DNA of 64,000 nt, from positions 47,296,429 to 47,360,428 of the forward strand of contig OX485804.1 in the NCBI GenBank assembly GCA_950295325.1. Reading direction: 5' to 3'. The notes beneath the pieces are model-generated. The model had not been told where the DNA came from and made no database searches. It worked only from the letters and a program-made list of their open reading frames with translations. Positions 30,214 through 40,587 of this stretch are shown here, piece after piece (position 1 is the first letter of the stretch; each line of letters opens with the position of its first letter). Origin of the DNA: Polytrichum commune (taxonomy: Eukaryota > Streptophyta > Polytrichopsida > Polytrichales > Polytrichaceae). The position numbers and the translations under genes were made by a program.

Positions 30214-30218
30214 CGAAA
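30214..30218. repeat. Target-site duplication of G, right
   Basis: This is the second copy of CGAAA. After it, the protease sequence of F continues in frame on the minus strand. Confidence 0.95.
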
Positions 30219-31216
30219 TGGATTCGTACGTGTCGAAAAATTGCTTATGCGGTGTCATGTGGTTCGAGGCCCCCGAATCAACTATCCATCTAGTGGTGGG
30301 GGTTTTAGACGCCCCATCTCTCACAACAAATGCAAAATCATCGCTCGACCTCGCGATGTTGGCATTCACCTTGCGTTTCAATCGACAATTGCGAGCGAGG
30401 TGGCCCAACTTACCACAATTGTAGCACCTCGGGCCGTCACCTCGCCTCTCGTTGTTGTCGAACGTGCGAGGTTGGCGGGACAACATGGCCGCATCGTCTC
30501 CTTGAGGCTCCTTCTCCTTCCTCTTGGACACCTCGTGCATGAGACGTGCGGTGATGAAATCCAACGTGAGCTCCTTCATGGGGCGCGTCTCCAACGCCGT
30601 GATCAAATGGTCGAATGAAGGCGGTAGGCTATCGAGCAAGGTCATGACCACATCCTCGTCCTTCATTGGCACCTCCAAGCATGTGAGTTGGTCGGCGAGA
30701 GATTTTACCTTGTTGATGTGGTCGAGGATGTCGGCGCCTTCGTCCATCTTGATGGTAAAAAACTTCCGCCTAATGAACAAGATGTTGGACAAGCTTTTGG
30801 TTTCATGGATGTTGCACAACGTCTTCCACGCTTCCGCCGGTCCTTTACACCCTTTGATGTGCGCCAACTCCTTGTCCACCAAGCTCGTGGCAATGATGGC
30901 GAAGGCTTTCTTGCATCGACACTCGTACGCCTTCTTGACCTCGTCGCTCGCCGTGGACGGTGGCGGCAACTCCGAACCCTCCACGATCTCCCAAAGGTCT
31001 TTGGTGGACATCACCATCTCCAACTTGAACTTGTAGAGGTTGAAGTTGTCGCCGCCGAACTTGTCGAGCGTGATGTGGCCATCGCCCTCACTAGAAACCA
31101 TTTTGCAACTCAAATGCAAGCTCCCACTCACTTAATGTACCACGAGGGCTAAAAAACCCTCGAAAATTTTAGAATTTGATTTTAAACTTTGGAATTAATT
31201 CAAGGTTCTCACACAC

Positions 31217-31790
31217 TCAAGTCAGCACCTTTCCACTCCAAAGCTAAGCCAAATGACTACATAACCATCAAAAAGCCAAAACTAAGCCTTTTGGAACTCA
31301 AAACACCTCAAAGTTAGTTTTGAATGGATGGATCTCTCAAGTCAGCACCGTTCCACTCCAAAACTAAGCCAAATAACTACATAACCATCAAAAAACCACA
31401 ACTAAGCTTTTTGGAACTCAAAACACCTCAAAGTTAGTCTTGAATGGATGGATCTCTCAAGTCAGCACCTTTCCACTCCAAAACTAAGCCAAATAACTAC
31501 ATAACCATCAAAAAGCCAAAACTAAGCCTTTTGGAACTCAAAACACCTCAAAGTTAGTTTTGAATGGATGGATCTCTCAAGTCAGCACCTTTCCACTCCA
31601 AAACTAAGCCAAATAACTACATAACCATCAAAAAGCCACAACTAAGCCTTTTGGAACTCAAAACACCTCAAAGTTAGCATAGAATGGATGGATCTCTCAA
31701 GTCAGCACCTTTCCACTCCAAAACTAAGCTTAATAACTACATAACCATCAAAATGCCACACCTAAGCCTTTTGGAACTCAAAACACCTCA
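31217..31790 (-). repeat. 120-bp leader tandem array of element F (about 4.8 units)
   Basis: This is the shortest leader array in the window. Its gag-proximal unit (AAGCTAAGCCAAATGACTAC) is identical to that of A, which supports their subfamily grouping. Confidence 0.94.
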
Positions 31791-32018
31791 AACCCTCAAA
31801 ATGCGAATCGATCTCACATAAACACTCAAGATACAATGAACCTCAACCTAAGGTGTCCTCCGCGCTGGTCCAAGTGTCCAAGAATGCTCCAAGGCGCTCC
31901 AAAAGTGCTCCAAAACTCCAAAACTCCACCAAAAGCTTGAAACACCTCCAAATCGCCTCCGATCAGATCCGGCTCTCTCCTACCTCTTCCTAAGTTGATC
32001 TCTAAGGTCTAAAGAAAA

Positions 32019-32032
32019 GTGGGCCCATAACC
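32019..32032 (-). promoter_or_regulatory. Half-tRNA primer-binding site of element F
   Basis: GTGGGCCCATAACC on the plus strand is the complement of GGTTATGGGCCCAC and lies against the 5' LTR that begins at 32033. Confidence 0.85.
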
Positions 32033-32222
32033 TATTGAAATGAGAGGAAGAAGCAAAGAGATCAGCGTAGGAAGCAAGAACACAATACACAATGGTTGCA
32101 TACAATGGAGAGAGTGATTAGCTCCTCCCCTTATGCCTTTATTTATATGTATGGGTTAGGACCAGCGTAGACAACCCATATGGGACAATGTCACCGATGC
32201 AACCTAACACTATCTTGCAATA
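32033..32222 (-). repeat. 5' LTR of element F
   Basis: This is a 190-bp LTR in minus orientation ending ...TATCTTGCAATA at 32222. It shares the rare GCAAG variant with E's 5' LTR. Confidence 0.94.
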
Positions 32223-32441
32223 ACTCATGGCAATGATGGCGAAGGCTTTCTTGCATCGTCGCTCGTACGCCTTCTTGACTTCGTCGCTCGCCGTAGAAGG
32301 TGGTGGCAACTCCGAACCATCCACGATCTCCCAAAGATCTTTGGTGGACATGGCCATCTCCAATTTGAACTTATAGAGGTTGAAGTTCTCGCCACCGAAC
32401 TTGTCAACCGATATAAGTCCATCGTTTTCCCTAGAAGCCAT
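32223..32441 (-). pseudogene. Copia gag N-terminal fragment of element H
   Basis: The ATG at 32441 is followed by MASRENDGLISVDKFGG..., the subfamily 1 gag, for 73 codons up to A-I-I-A-M-S. The reading then enters F's LTR and stops at 32139. Only the start of gag is left, with no zinc knuckle or enzymes. Confidence 0.9.
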
Positions 32442-32559
32442 TTTCAAACCGAATGCAAGCTCCCACTCACTCAATGTAGTACAAGGGCTTAGAAACCCTC
32501 AAGGAAGTTTAGAAAATGATTTTAAACTTTGGAATTAATTCAAGGTTCTCACACACTCA

Positions 32560-33850
32560 AGTCAGCACCTTTCCACTCCAAAGCTAAGCCAAATAACTAT
32601 ATAACCATCAAAAAAACACAACTAAGCCTTTTGGAACTCAAAACACCTCAAAGTAAGCATAGAATGGATGGATCTCTCAAGTCAGCACCTTTCCACTCCA
32701 AAACTAATCTTAATAACTATATAACCATCAAAAAGCCACACCTAAGCCTTTTGGAACTCAAAACACCTCAAAGTAAGCATAGAATGGATGGATCTCTCAA
32801 GTCAGCACCTTTCCACTCCAAAACTAAGCTTAATAACTACATAACCATCAAAAAACCACACCTAAGCCTTTTGGAACTCAAAACACCTCAAAGTAAGCAT
32901 AGAATGGATGGATCTCTCAAGTCAGCACCTTTCCACTCCAAAACTAAGCTTAATAACTACATAACCATCAAAAAACCACACCTAAGCCTTTTGGAACTCA
33001 AAACACCTCAAAGTAAGCATAGAATGGATGGATCTCTCAAGTCAGCACCTTTCCACTCCAAAACTAAGCTTAATAACTACATAACCATCAAAAAGCCACA
33101 ACTAAGCCTTTTGGAACTCAAAACACCTCAAAGTAAGCATAGAATGGATGGATCTCTTAAGTCAGCACCTTTCCACTCCAAAACTAAGCTTAATAACTAC
33201 ATAACCATCAAAAAAGCCACACCTAAGCCTTTTGGAACTCAAAACACCTCAAAGTAAGCATAGAATGGATGGATCTCTCAAGTCAGCACCTTTCCACTCC
33301 AAAACTAAGCTTAATAACTACATAACCATCAAAAAGCCACAACTAAGCCTTTTGGAACTCAAAACACCTCAAAGTAAGCATAGAATGGATGGATCTCTCA
33401 AGTCAGCACCTTTCCACTCCAAAACTAAGCTTAATAACTACATAACCATCAAAAAGCCACAACTAAGCCTTTTGGAACTCAAAACACCTCAAAGTAAGCA
33501 TAGAATGGATGGATCTCTTAAGTCAGCACCTTTCCACTCCAAAACTAAGCTTAATAACTACATAACCATCAAAAAAGCCACACCTAAGCCTTTTGGAACT
33601 CAAAACACCTCAAAGTAAGCATAGAATGGATGGATCTCTCAAGTCAGCACCTTTCCACTCCAAAACTAAGCTGAATAATTATATAACCATCAAAAAGCCA
33701 CACCTAAGCCTTTTGGAACTCAAAACACCTCAAAGTAAGCATAGAATGGATGGATCTCTCAAGTCAGCACCTTTCCACTCCAAAACTAAGCTTAATAACT
33801 ACATAACCATCAAAAAGCCACAACAAAGCCTTTTGGAACTCTAATCACCT
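32560..33850 (-). repeat. 120-bp leader tandem array of element H (about 10.7 units)
   Basis: This is the same unit. Most copies carry AAAGTAAGCATAG, which keeps one antisense frame open across several units (plus strand 32529-33257). Confidence 0.94.
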
Positions 33851-34080
33851 CAAACCCTCAAAATGCGAATCGATCTCACATAAACACTCAAGATACAATG
33901 AACCTCAACCTAAGGTATCCTCCACGCTGGTCCAAGTGTCCAAGAATGCTCCAAGGCGCTCCAAAAATGCTCCAAAACTCCAAAACTCCACCAAAAGCTT
34001 GAAACACCTTCAAATCGCCTCCGATCAGATCCGACTCTCTCCTACCTCCTCCTAAGCTGATCTCTAAGCTCTAAAGCAAA

Positions 34081-34094
34081 GTGGGCCCATAACC
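34081..34094 (-). promoter_or_regulatory. Half-tRNA primer-binding site of element H
   Basis: This is the complement of GGTTATGGGCCCAC, directly beside the LTR start at 34095. Confidence 0.83.
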
Positions 34095-34286
34095 TATTGG
34101 GAGATGAGAGGAGAAAGCAAAGACATCAGCGTAGAAAGGTAGAACACAACACACAAGGATTGCATACAATGGAGAGAGTGATAAGCTCCTCCCCTTATGC
34201 CTTTATTTATATGTGTAGGTTAGGACCAGCCGTGACAACCCATATGGGACAATGTCACCGATGCAACCTAACACTACCTTCCAATA
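34095..34286 (-). repeat. 5' LTR of element H
   Basis: This is a 192-bp subfamily 1 LTR. It joins the repeat array at ...CTTCCAATA|ATAACTATATA. The same junction recurs 1453 bp to the right. Confidence 0.93.
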
Positions 34287-35739
34287 ATAACTATATAACC
34301 ATCAAAAAGCCACACCTAAGCCTTTTGGAACTCAAAACACCTCAAAGTAAGCATAGAATGGATGGATCTCTCAAGTCAGCACCTTTCCACTCCAAAACTA
34401 AGCTTAATAACTACATAACCATCAAAAAGCCACAACTAAGCCTTTTGGAACTCAAAACACCTCAAAGTTAGCATAGAATGGATGGATCTCTCAAGTCAGC
34501 ACCTTTCCACTCCAAAACTAAGCCAAATAACTATATAACCATCAAAAAGCCACAACTAAGCCTTTTGGAACTCAAAACACCTCAAAGTAAGCATAGAATG
34601 GATGGATCTCTCAAGTCAGCACCTTTCCACTCCAAAACTAAGCTTAATAACTACATAACCATCAAAAAGCCACACCTAAGCCTTTTGGAACTCAAAACAC
34701 CTCAAAGTAAGCATAGAATGGATGGATCTCTCAAGTCAGCACCTTTCCACTCCAAAACTAAGCTTAATAACTACATAACCATCAAAAAACCACACCTAAG
34801 CCTTTTGGAACTCAAAACACCTCAAAGTAAGCATAGAATGGATGGATCTCTCAAGTCAGCACCTTTCCACTCCAAAACTAAGCTTAATAACTACATAACC
34901 ATCAAAAAGCCACAACTAAGCCTTTTGGAACTCAAAACACCTCAAAGTAAGCATAGAATGGATGGATCTCTTAAGTCAGCACCTTTCCACTCCAAAACTA
35001 AGCTTAATAACTACATAACCATCAAAAAAGCCACACCTAAGCCTTTTGGAACTCAAAACACCTCAAAGTAAGCATAGAATGGATGGATCTCTCAAGTCAG
35101 CACCTTTCCACTCCAAAACTAAGCTGAATAATTATATAACCATCAAAAAGCCACACCTAAGCCTTTTGGAACTCAAAACACCTCAAAGTAAGCATAGAAT
35201 GGATGGATCTCTCAAGTCAGCACCTTTCCACTCCAAAACTAAGCTTAATAACTACATAACCATCAAAAAGCCACAACAAAGCCTTTTGGAACTCTAATCA
35301 CCTCAAACCCTCAAAATGCGAATCGATCTCACATAAACACTCAAGATACAATGAACCTCAACCTAAGGTATCCTCCACGCTGGTCCAAGTGTCCAAGAAT
35401 GCTCCAAGGCGCTCCAAAAATGCTCCAAAACTCCAAAACTCCACCAAAAGCTTGAAACACCTTCAAATCGCCTCCGATCAGATCCGACTCTCTCCTACCT
35501 CCTCCTAAGCTGATCTCTAAGCTCTAAAGCAAAGTGGGCCCATAACCTATTGGGAGATGAGAGGAGAAAGCAAAGACATCAGCGTAGAAAGGTAGAACAC
35601 AACACACAAGGATTGCATACAATGGAGAGAGTGATAAGCTCCTCCCCTTATGCCTTTATTTATATGTGTAGGTTAGGACCAGCCGTGACAACCCATATGG
35701 GACAATGTCACCGATGCAACCTAACACTACCTTCCAATA
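34287..35739 (-). repeat. 1453-bp duplicated block I (leader array, leader, 5' LTR)
   Basis: The block holds about 8.5 leader units (34287-35303), the unique leader, a PBS complement and a 192-bp LTR (35548-35739). It repeats the sequence ending at 34286 with a constant offset of 1453 bp. LTR starts are 34095 and 35548, and both LTRs end with the identical odd junction CAATA|ATAACTATATA. It is therefore a tandem duplication of H's 5' end, not a separate insertion. Confidence 0.88.
35548..35739 (-). repeat. LTR in duplicated block I
   Basis: This is a 192-bp LTR in minus orientation (TATTGGGAGATGAGAGG...), with the same GGGAGATGAG variant as H's LTR and no gag behind it. Confidence 0.93.
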
Positions 35740-38320
35740 ATAACTATATAACCATCAAAAAGCCACACCTAAGCCTTTTGGAACTCAAAACACCTCAAAG
35801 TAAGCATAGAATGGATGGATCTCTCAAGTCAGCACCTTTCCACTCCAAAACTAAGCTTAATAACTACATAACCATCAAAAAGCCACAACTAAGCCTTTTG
35901 GAACTCAAAACACCTCAAAGTTAGCATAGAATGGATGGATCTCTCAAGTCAGCACCTTTCCACTCCAAAACTAAGCTTAATAACTACATAACCATCAAAA
36001 AGCCACAACTAAGCCTTTTGGAACTCAAAACACCTCAAAGTTAGCATAGAATGGATGGATCTCTCAAGTCAGCACCTTTCCACTCCAAAACTAAGCCAAA
36101 TAACTATATAACCATCAAAAAGCCACAACTAAGCCTTTTGGAACTCAAAACACCTCAAAGTAAGCATAGAATGGATGGATCTCTCAAGTCAGCACCTTTC
36201 CACTCCAAAACTAAGCTTAATAACTACATAACCATCAAAAAGCCACAACTAAGCCTTTTGGAACTCAAAACACCTCAAAGTAAGCATAGAATGGATGGAT
36301 CTCTTTTGTCAGCACCTTTCCACTCCAAAACTAAGCTTAATAACTACATAACCATCAAAAAGCCACAACTAAGCCTTTTGGAACTCAAAACACCTCAAAG
36401 TTAGCATAGAATGGATGGATCTCTCAAGTCAGCACCTTTCCACTCCAAAACTAAGCTTAATAACTACATAACCGTCAAAAAGCCACACCTAAGCCTTTTG
36501 GAACTCAAAACACCTCAAAGTAAGCATAGAATGGATGGATCTCTCAAGTCAGCACCTTTCCACTCCAAAACTAAGCTTAATAACTACATAACCATCAAAA
36601 AGCCACAACTAAGCCTTTTGGAACTCAAAACACCTCAAAGTAAGCATAGAATGGATGGATCTCTTTTGTCAGCACCTTTCCACTCCAAAACTAAGCTTAA
36701 TAACTACATAACCATCAAAAAGCCACAACTAAGCCTTTTGGAACTCAAAACACCTCAAAGTTAGCATAGAATGGATGGATCTCTCAAGTCAGCACCTTTC
36801 CACTCCAAAACTAAGCTTAATAACTACATAACCGTCAAAAAGCCACACCTAAGCCTTTTGGAACTCAAAACACCTCAAAGTAAGCATAGAATGGATGGAT
36901 CTCTCAAGTCAGCACCTTTCCACTCCAAAACTAAGCTTAATAACTACATAACCATCAAAAAGCCACAACTAAGCCTTTTGGAACTCAAAACACCTCAAAG
37001 TAAGCATAGAATGGATGGATCTCTTTTGTCAGCACCTTTCCACTCCAAAACTAAGCTTAATAACTACATAACCATCAAAAAGCCACAACTAAGCCTTTTG
37101 GAACTCAAAACACCTCAAAGTTAGCATAGAATGGATGGATCTCTCAAGTCAGCACCTTTCCACTCCAAAACTAAGCTTAATAACTACATAACCGTCAAAA
37201 AGCCACACCTAAGCCTTTTGGAACTCAAAACACCTCAAAGTAAGCATAGAATGGATGGATCTCTCAAGTCAGCACCTTTCCACTCCAAAACTAAGCTTAA
37301 TAACTACATAACCATCAAAAAGCCACAACTAAGCCTTTTGGAACTCAAAACACCTCAAAGTTAGCATAGAATGGATGGATCTCTCAAGTCAGCACCTTTC
37401 CACTCCAAAACTAAGCTTAATAACTACATAACCATCAAAAAGCCACAACTAAGCCTTTTGGAACTCAAAACACCTCAAAGTTAGCATAGAATGGATGGAT
37501 CTCTCAAGTCAGCACCTTTCCACTCCAAAACTAAGCCAAATAACTATATAACCATCAAAAAGCCACAAGTAAGCCTTTTGGAACTCAAAACACCTCAAAG
37601 TAAGCATAGAATGGATGGATCTCTCAAGTCAGCACCTTTCCACTCCAAAACTAAGCTTAATAACTATATAACCGTCAAAAAGCCACAACTAAGCCTTTTG
37701 GAACTCAAAACACCTCAAAGTTAGCATAGAATGGATGGATCTCTCAAGTCAGCACCTTTCCACTCCAAAACTAAGCTTAATAACTACATAACCATCAAAA
37801 AGCCACAACTAAGCCTTTTGGAACTCAAAACACCTCAAAGTTAGCATAGAATGGATGGATCTCTCAAGTCAGCACCTTTCCACTCCAAAACTAAGCCAAA
37901 TAACTATATAACCATCAAAAAGCCACAAGTAAGCCTTTTGGAACTCAAAACACCTCAAAGTAAGCATAGAATGGATGGATCTCTCAAGTCAGCACCTTTC
38001 CACTCCAAAACTAAGCTTAATAACTATATAACCGTCAAAAAGCCACACCTAAGCCTTTTGGAACTCAAAACACCTCAAAGTTAGTCTTGAATGGATGGAT
38101 CTCTCAAGTCAGCACCTTTCCATTCCAAAACTAAGCCAAATAACTAGATAACCATCAAAAAGCCACAAGTAAGCCTTTTGGAACTCAAAACACCTCAAAG
38201 TTAGCATAGAATGGATGGATCTCTCAAGTCAGCACCTTTCCACTCCAAAACTAAGCTTAATAACTACATAACCGTCAAAAAGCCACACCTAAGCGTTTTG
38301 GAACTCAAAACACCTCAAAC
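35740..38320 (-). repeat. Expanded 120-bp array of element J (about 21.5 units, 360-bp higher-order repeat)
   Basis: About 2.58 kb of the leader unit is present, several times longer than the arrays of other copies. Variants recur every three units: CTCTTTTGTCAGC at about 36301, 36661 and 37021, and ACCGTCAAAAAGCC at about 36471, 36831 and 37191. This shows amplification of a 360-bp trimer, as in satellite DNA. Confidence 0.93.
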
Positions 38321-38559
38321 CCTCAAAATGCGAATCGATCTCACATAAACACTCAAGATACATTGAACCTCAACCTAAGGTGTCGTCCGCGCTGGTCCAA
38401 GTGTCCAAGAATGCTCCAAGGCGCTCCAAAAGTGCTCCAAAACTCCAAAACTCCACCAAAAGCTTGAAACACCTCCAAATCGCCTCCGATCAGATCCGGC
38501 TCTCTCCTACCTCTTCCTAAGTTGATCTCTAAGCTCTAAAGCAAAGTGGGCCCATAACC

Positions 38560-38749
38560 TATTGAAATGAGAGGAAGAAGCAAAGAGATCAGCGTAGGAA
38601 GCAAGAACACAATACACAATGGTTGCATACAATGGAGAGAGTGATTAGCTCCTCCCCTTATGCCTTTATTTATATGTATGGGTTAGGACCAGCGTAGACA
38701 ACCCATATGGGACAATGTCACCGTTGCAACCTAACACTATCTTCCAATA
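38560..38749 (-). repeat. 5' LTR of element J
   Basis: This is a 190-bp subfamily 2 LTR (TATTGAAATGAGAGGAAG... to ...CTATCTTCCAATA). It carries the CCGTTGCAACC variant also seen in F's 3' LTR. The PBS complement lies at 38546-38559. Confidence 0.93.
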
Positions 38750-39392
38750 CACGCATGCGTGTGTTCAGAAGCCTCGCATATGCTATGGTTTCGAACGAGA
38801 AGGGGGGCAAGGTCAATGCCAAAGGAATCAAATGCATGTTCCTCGGATATTGCGAAGGTATGAAGGCATATAAGCTGATGTGTTTGAAAACAAAGAAAAT
38901 CATAAAAAGTAATGATACGTTCATAGAGGATAGTGGGAACATTAAGGATGATTTGGAGACGCATCCAAGTGGGAGAATTCAAAACCCACGATGGTGGTGA
39001 TGGTGGACGAATCTTCCAAATCACCTTTGTTTGATGGCGGTGGACAATCCATGGATGACAACGAATGAGTGGGAGGTAGTGGAGTTACAATTATTGAGCC
39101 ATGTGAAAGAGCGGCAGACAACGACGTCATTGTTGAGAAGTTTGGTGAGGAGCGGCAATACCCCCACGAGGGAGCGGCAACCAATCGGAGATTGGTAGAA
39201 AAACCACATTTTACTCCAACGTGGTGAAGAACGGGCAAATGTGGCAATACTCGAAGATCCTTTGAATTGGAATGACACAATAAGGAATAATATGAAGAAA
39301 CTTATGGGCAATGTTAGCAACTCAATATATAGAATTCAAAAACTAAGAAATTCAATAGTATTACGAGTCTTTGACTACTCGCAAAGTGGGAG
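38750..39392 (+). pseudogene. Decayed copia integrase C-terminus and linker (K)
   Basis: The translation RMRVFRSLAYAMV...GIKCMFLGYCEGMKAYKLM aligns with residues 640-710 of the G polyprotein, followed by a PSGR motif. After stops, a second frame gives R-Q-P-I-G-D-W before K-N-H and then the acidic region. The frame is broken, and RT/RNase H have been deleted just before 39377. Confidence 0.8.
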
Positions 39393-39652
39393 TGTTGAAG
39401 GTGAAGCATTAGGTTGCTCGTAGTCATAGAAATGTAATACTAGAAGTAATAAGGTTGTAATAAGCCTACAAGGTTGGTCCGTAGTGGGAGCGGAGTTATC
39501 CCATATTGTTTGTAACAACCGAGGTGACCATGAGCAATAAAAGGCACGGCAAGGGGTGGAGGAAACCATCTCACTCCAAGCATTGTTTATATGCCTTTGT
39601 GTATGTGTGACTTGCTTGTGCAATCTTATTTCTAGTCCTATTGAATCCAATA
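39393..39652 (+). repeat. 3' LTR of older element K (260 bp)
   Basis: The LTR follows GCAAAGTGGGAG, begins TGTTGAAGGTG and ends TTGAATCCAATA. It is longer than the young LTRs and starts TG, not TA. It contains CAATAAAAGGC, a poly(A)-like signal. Confidence 0.8.
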
Positions 39653-40379
39653 TTAACAACCGTCAAGAGGGCAAAAATAAGCCTCTTGGAACACGAATAA
39701 CCTCAAATTAAACATAGAAGCAAGGGATATTTCAAGTCAACACTTTCTCACTCAAGTTAAATGCATAATGACTTGACAATCATCAAGAGAGAAAAACTAA
39801 GCCTCTTGGAACACAATTGACCTCAAACTAAGCATAGATAGGAGGGATCTCTTAAGTCAACACCTTTTCATTCAAAATTAGATACAAAATGACTCAACAA
39901 CCATCAAGAGTGTACAACTTAGCCTCTTGGAACCCTAATCACCTCAAACTATCAAAATACGAATCGATTTCACTTAAGCTCTAAAGATACAATGAACCTC
40001 AACCAAATGGGTCCTTCACGCTGGTCCAAGTGTCCAAGAATGCTCCAAGGCGCTCCAAAAGTGCTCCAAAATTCCAAACTCCACCAAACGCTTGAAACAC
40101 CTCCACAACACCTCCAATCAGATCCGGCTCTCTTCTAAGTACTCCTAAGTTGATCTCTCTCCTCTAAGACGAAGTGGGCCCATATTCTATTGGGAAATGA
40201 GAGAAGAAAACAAAAAGACCAGCGTAGGAAGGTAGAACACAATGCACAAGGATTGTATACAATGGAGGGAGTCATTAGTTCCTCCTTTAATGCCTTTATT
40301 TATATGTATGTGTTAGGAAAAACGTTGACAACCCACATGGGACAATGTCGCCGATGCAACCTAACACTATCCTCCAATA
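39653..40379 (-). mobile_element. Older copia relative L, leader and 5' LTR
   Basis: A minus-strand leader with about 2.5 diverged units of about 121 bp (AGCCTCTTGGAACAC..., AAGTCAACAC...) is followed by the unique leader, a mutated PBS (GAATATGGGCCCAC as read on the minus strand) and a 192-bp LTR at 40188-40379 with TATTG/CAATA ends. It has no coding sequence. Confidence 0.8.
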
Positions 40380-40587
40380 TACCTTAGATATGAAGTTGTG
40401 CATCGGCGGCGAACAAATCAGTATAGAAGGTCATTCCGATGTAGATTGGATCGGCAATGTGAAAAACCATAGGTCCACCTCTTGATACGTTTTCTTTGTT
40501 GGAGAGGGGGCCGTCTAGTGGAATAACAAATGGAAACAAACTGTGGTACAATCTACCACGAAGGCGGAGTACATGGAGTACAATGGA
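40380..40587 (+). pseudogene. Copia RNase H fragment, decayed
   Basis: The plus-strand translation gives L-D-M-K-L-C-I-G-G, then S-D-V-D-W, R-S-T-S, Y-V-F-F-V-G-E-G-A-V and a degenerate T-K-A-E-Y-M. It corresponds to residues 1176-1241 of G and contains at least two in-frame stops. Confidence 0.8.

Larger units (their letters stand above)
21427..31101 (-). pseudogene. Copia gag-pol of element F, interrupted by element G
   Basis: The 5' part runs from the ATG at 31101 to 30214 (gag, CCHC knuckle, DSGA protease motif). The 3' part runs from 24605 to the TAG at 21427 (rest of protease, integrase, RT with YVDD, RNase H). Without G and one copy of the 5-bp target duplication the coding length is 4062 bp, exactly 1354 codons, and I see no stop in either part. 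F was therefore probably a full-length open frame when G inserted. Unlike most copies, the second residue is V (MVSSEG). As it stands, both halves are separated by 5.6 kb and no full polyprotein can be made. Confidence 0.92.
21250..32222 (-). mobile_element. Copia element F, complete but split by element G
   Basis: F is a minus-strand subfamily 2 copy with both LTRs (21250-21439 and 32033-32222), PBS, leader array and all of gag-pol. Element G (24606-30213) is inserted in the protease region. The LTRs differ at two places (GGAAG/GCAAG and GCAACGG/GCATCGG). The outer flanks (CTTAG left, ACTCA right) do not match, so F's own insertion site has since been rearranged. Confidence 0.93.
32223..34286 (-). 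mobile_element. Copia element H, 5' remnant
   Basis: H has the first 73 codons of gag, the leader, PBS and 5' LTR of a minus-strand subfamily 1 copy. Gag is cut at 32222 by F's 5' LTR. On the other side its LTR ends at 34286 inside a 120-bp repeat unit of the next array. Confidence 0.9.
35740..38749 (-). mobile_element. Copia element J, 5' remnant with expanded leader
   Basis: J has leader array, unique leader, PBS and a subfamily 2 5' LTR, all minus strand. No gag or pol remains. On the left the array is cut by the LTR of block I, and on the right the LTR abuts an older copia fragment at 38750. Confidence 0.87.
38750..39652 (+). mobile_element. Older copia relative K, 3' part with internal deletion
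   Basis: This is a plus-strand fragment with the integrase C-terminus, linker, polypurine tract and a 260-bp LTR. RT and RNase H are absent: the linker runs straight into the last codons (Y-S-Q-S-G-S) and the polypurine tract. Confidence 0.82.

Noticed and set aside
21250-32222. Reading F's flanks (CTTAG, ACTCA) as a target duplication
   Set aside because: The two 5-mers do not match, and the neighbours are unrelated element fragments, so no duplication is claimed.
32529-38084. Series of repeated 77-242 codon proteins encoded in the 120-bp arrays
   Set aside because: They are antisense to the element's leader and depend on one variable base. Nothing supports translation, so they are not called as genes.
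34287-38320. Regularly spaced repeats resembling a CRISPR-like array
   Set aside because: The full 120-bp unit repeats without unique spacers, the context is an LTR-retrotransposon leader and the genome is eukaryotic.
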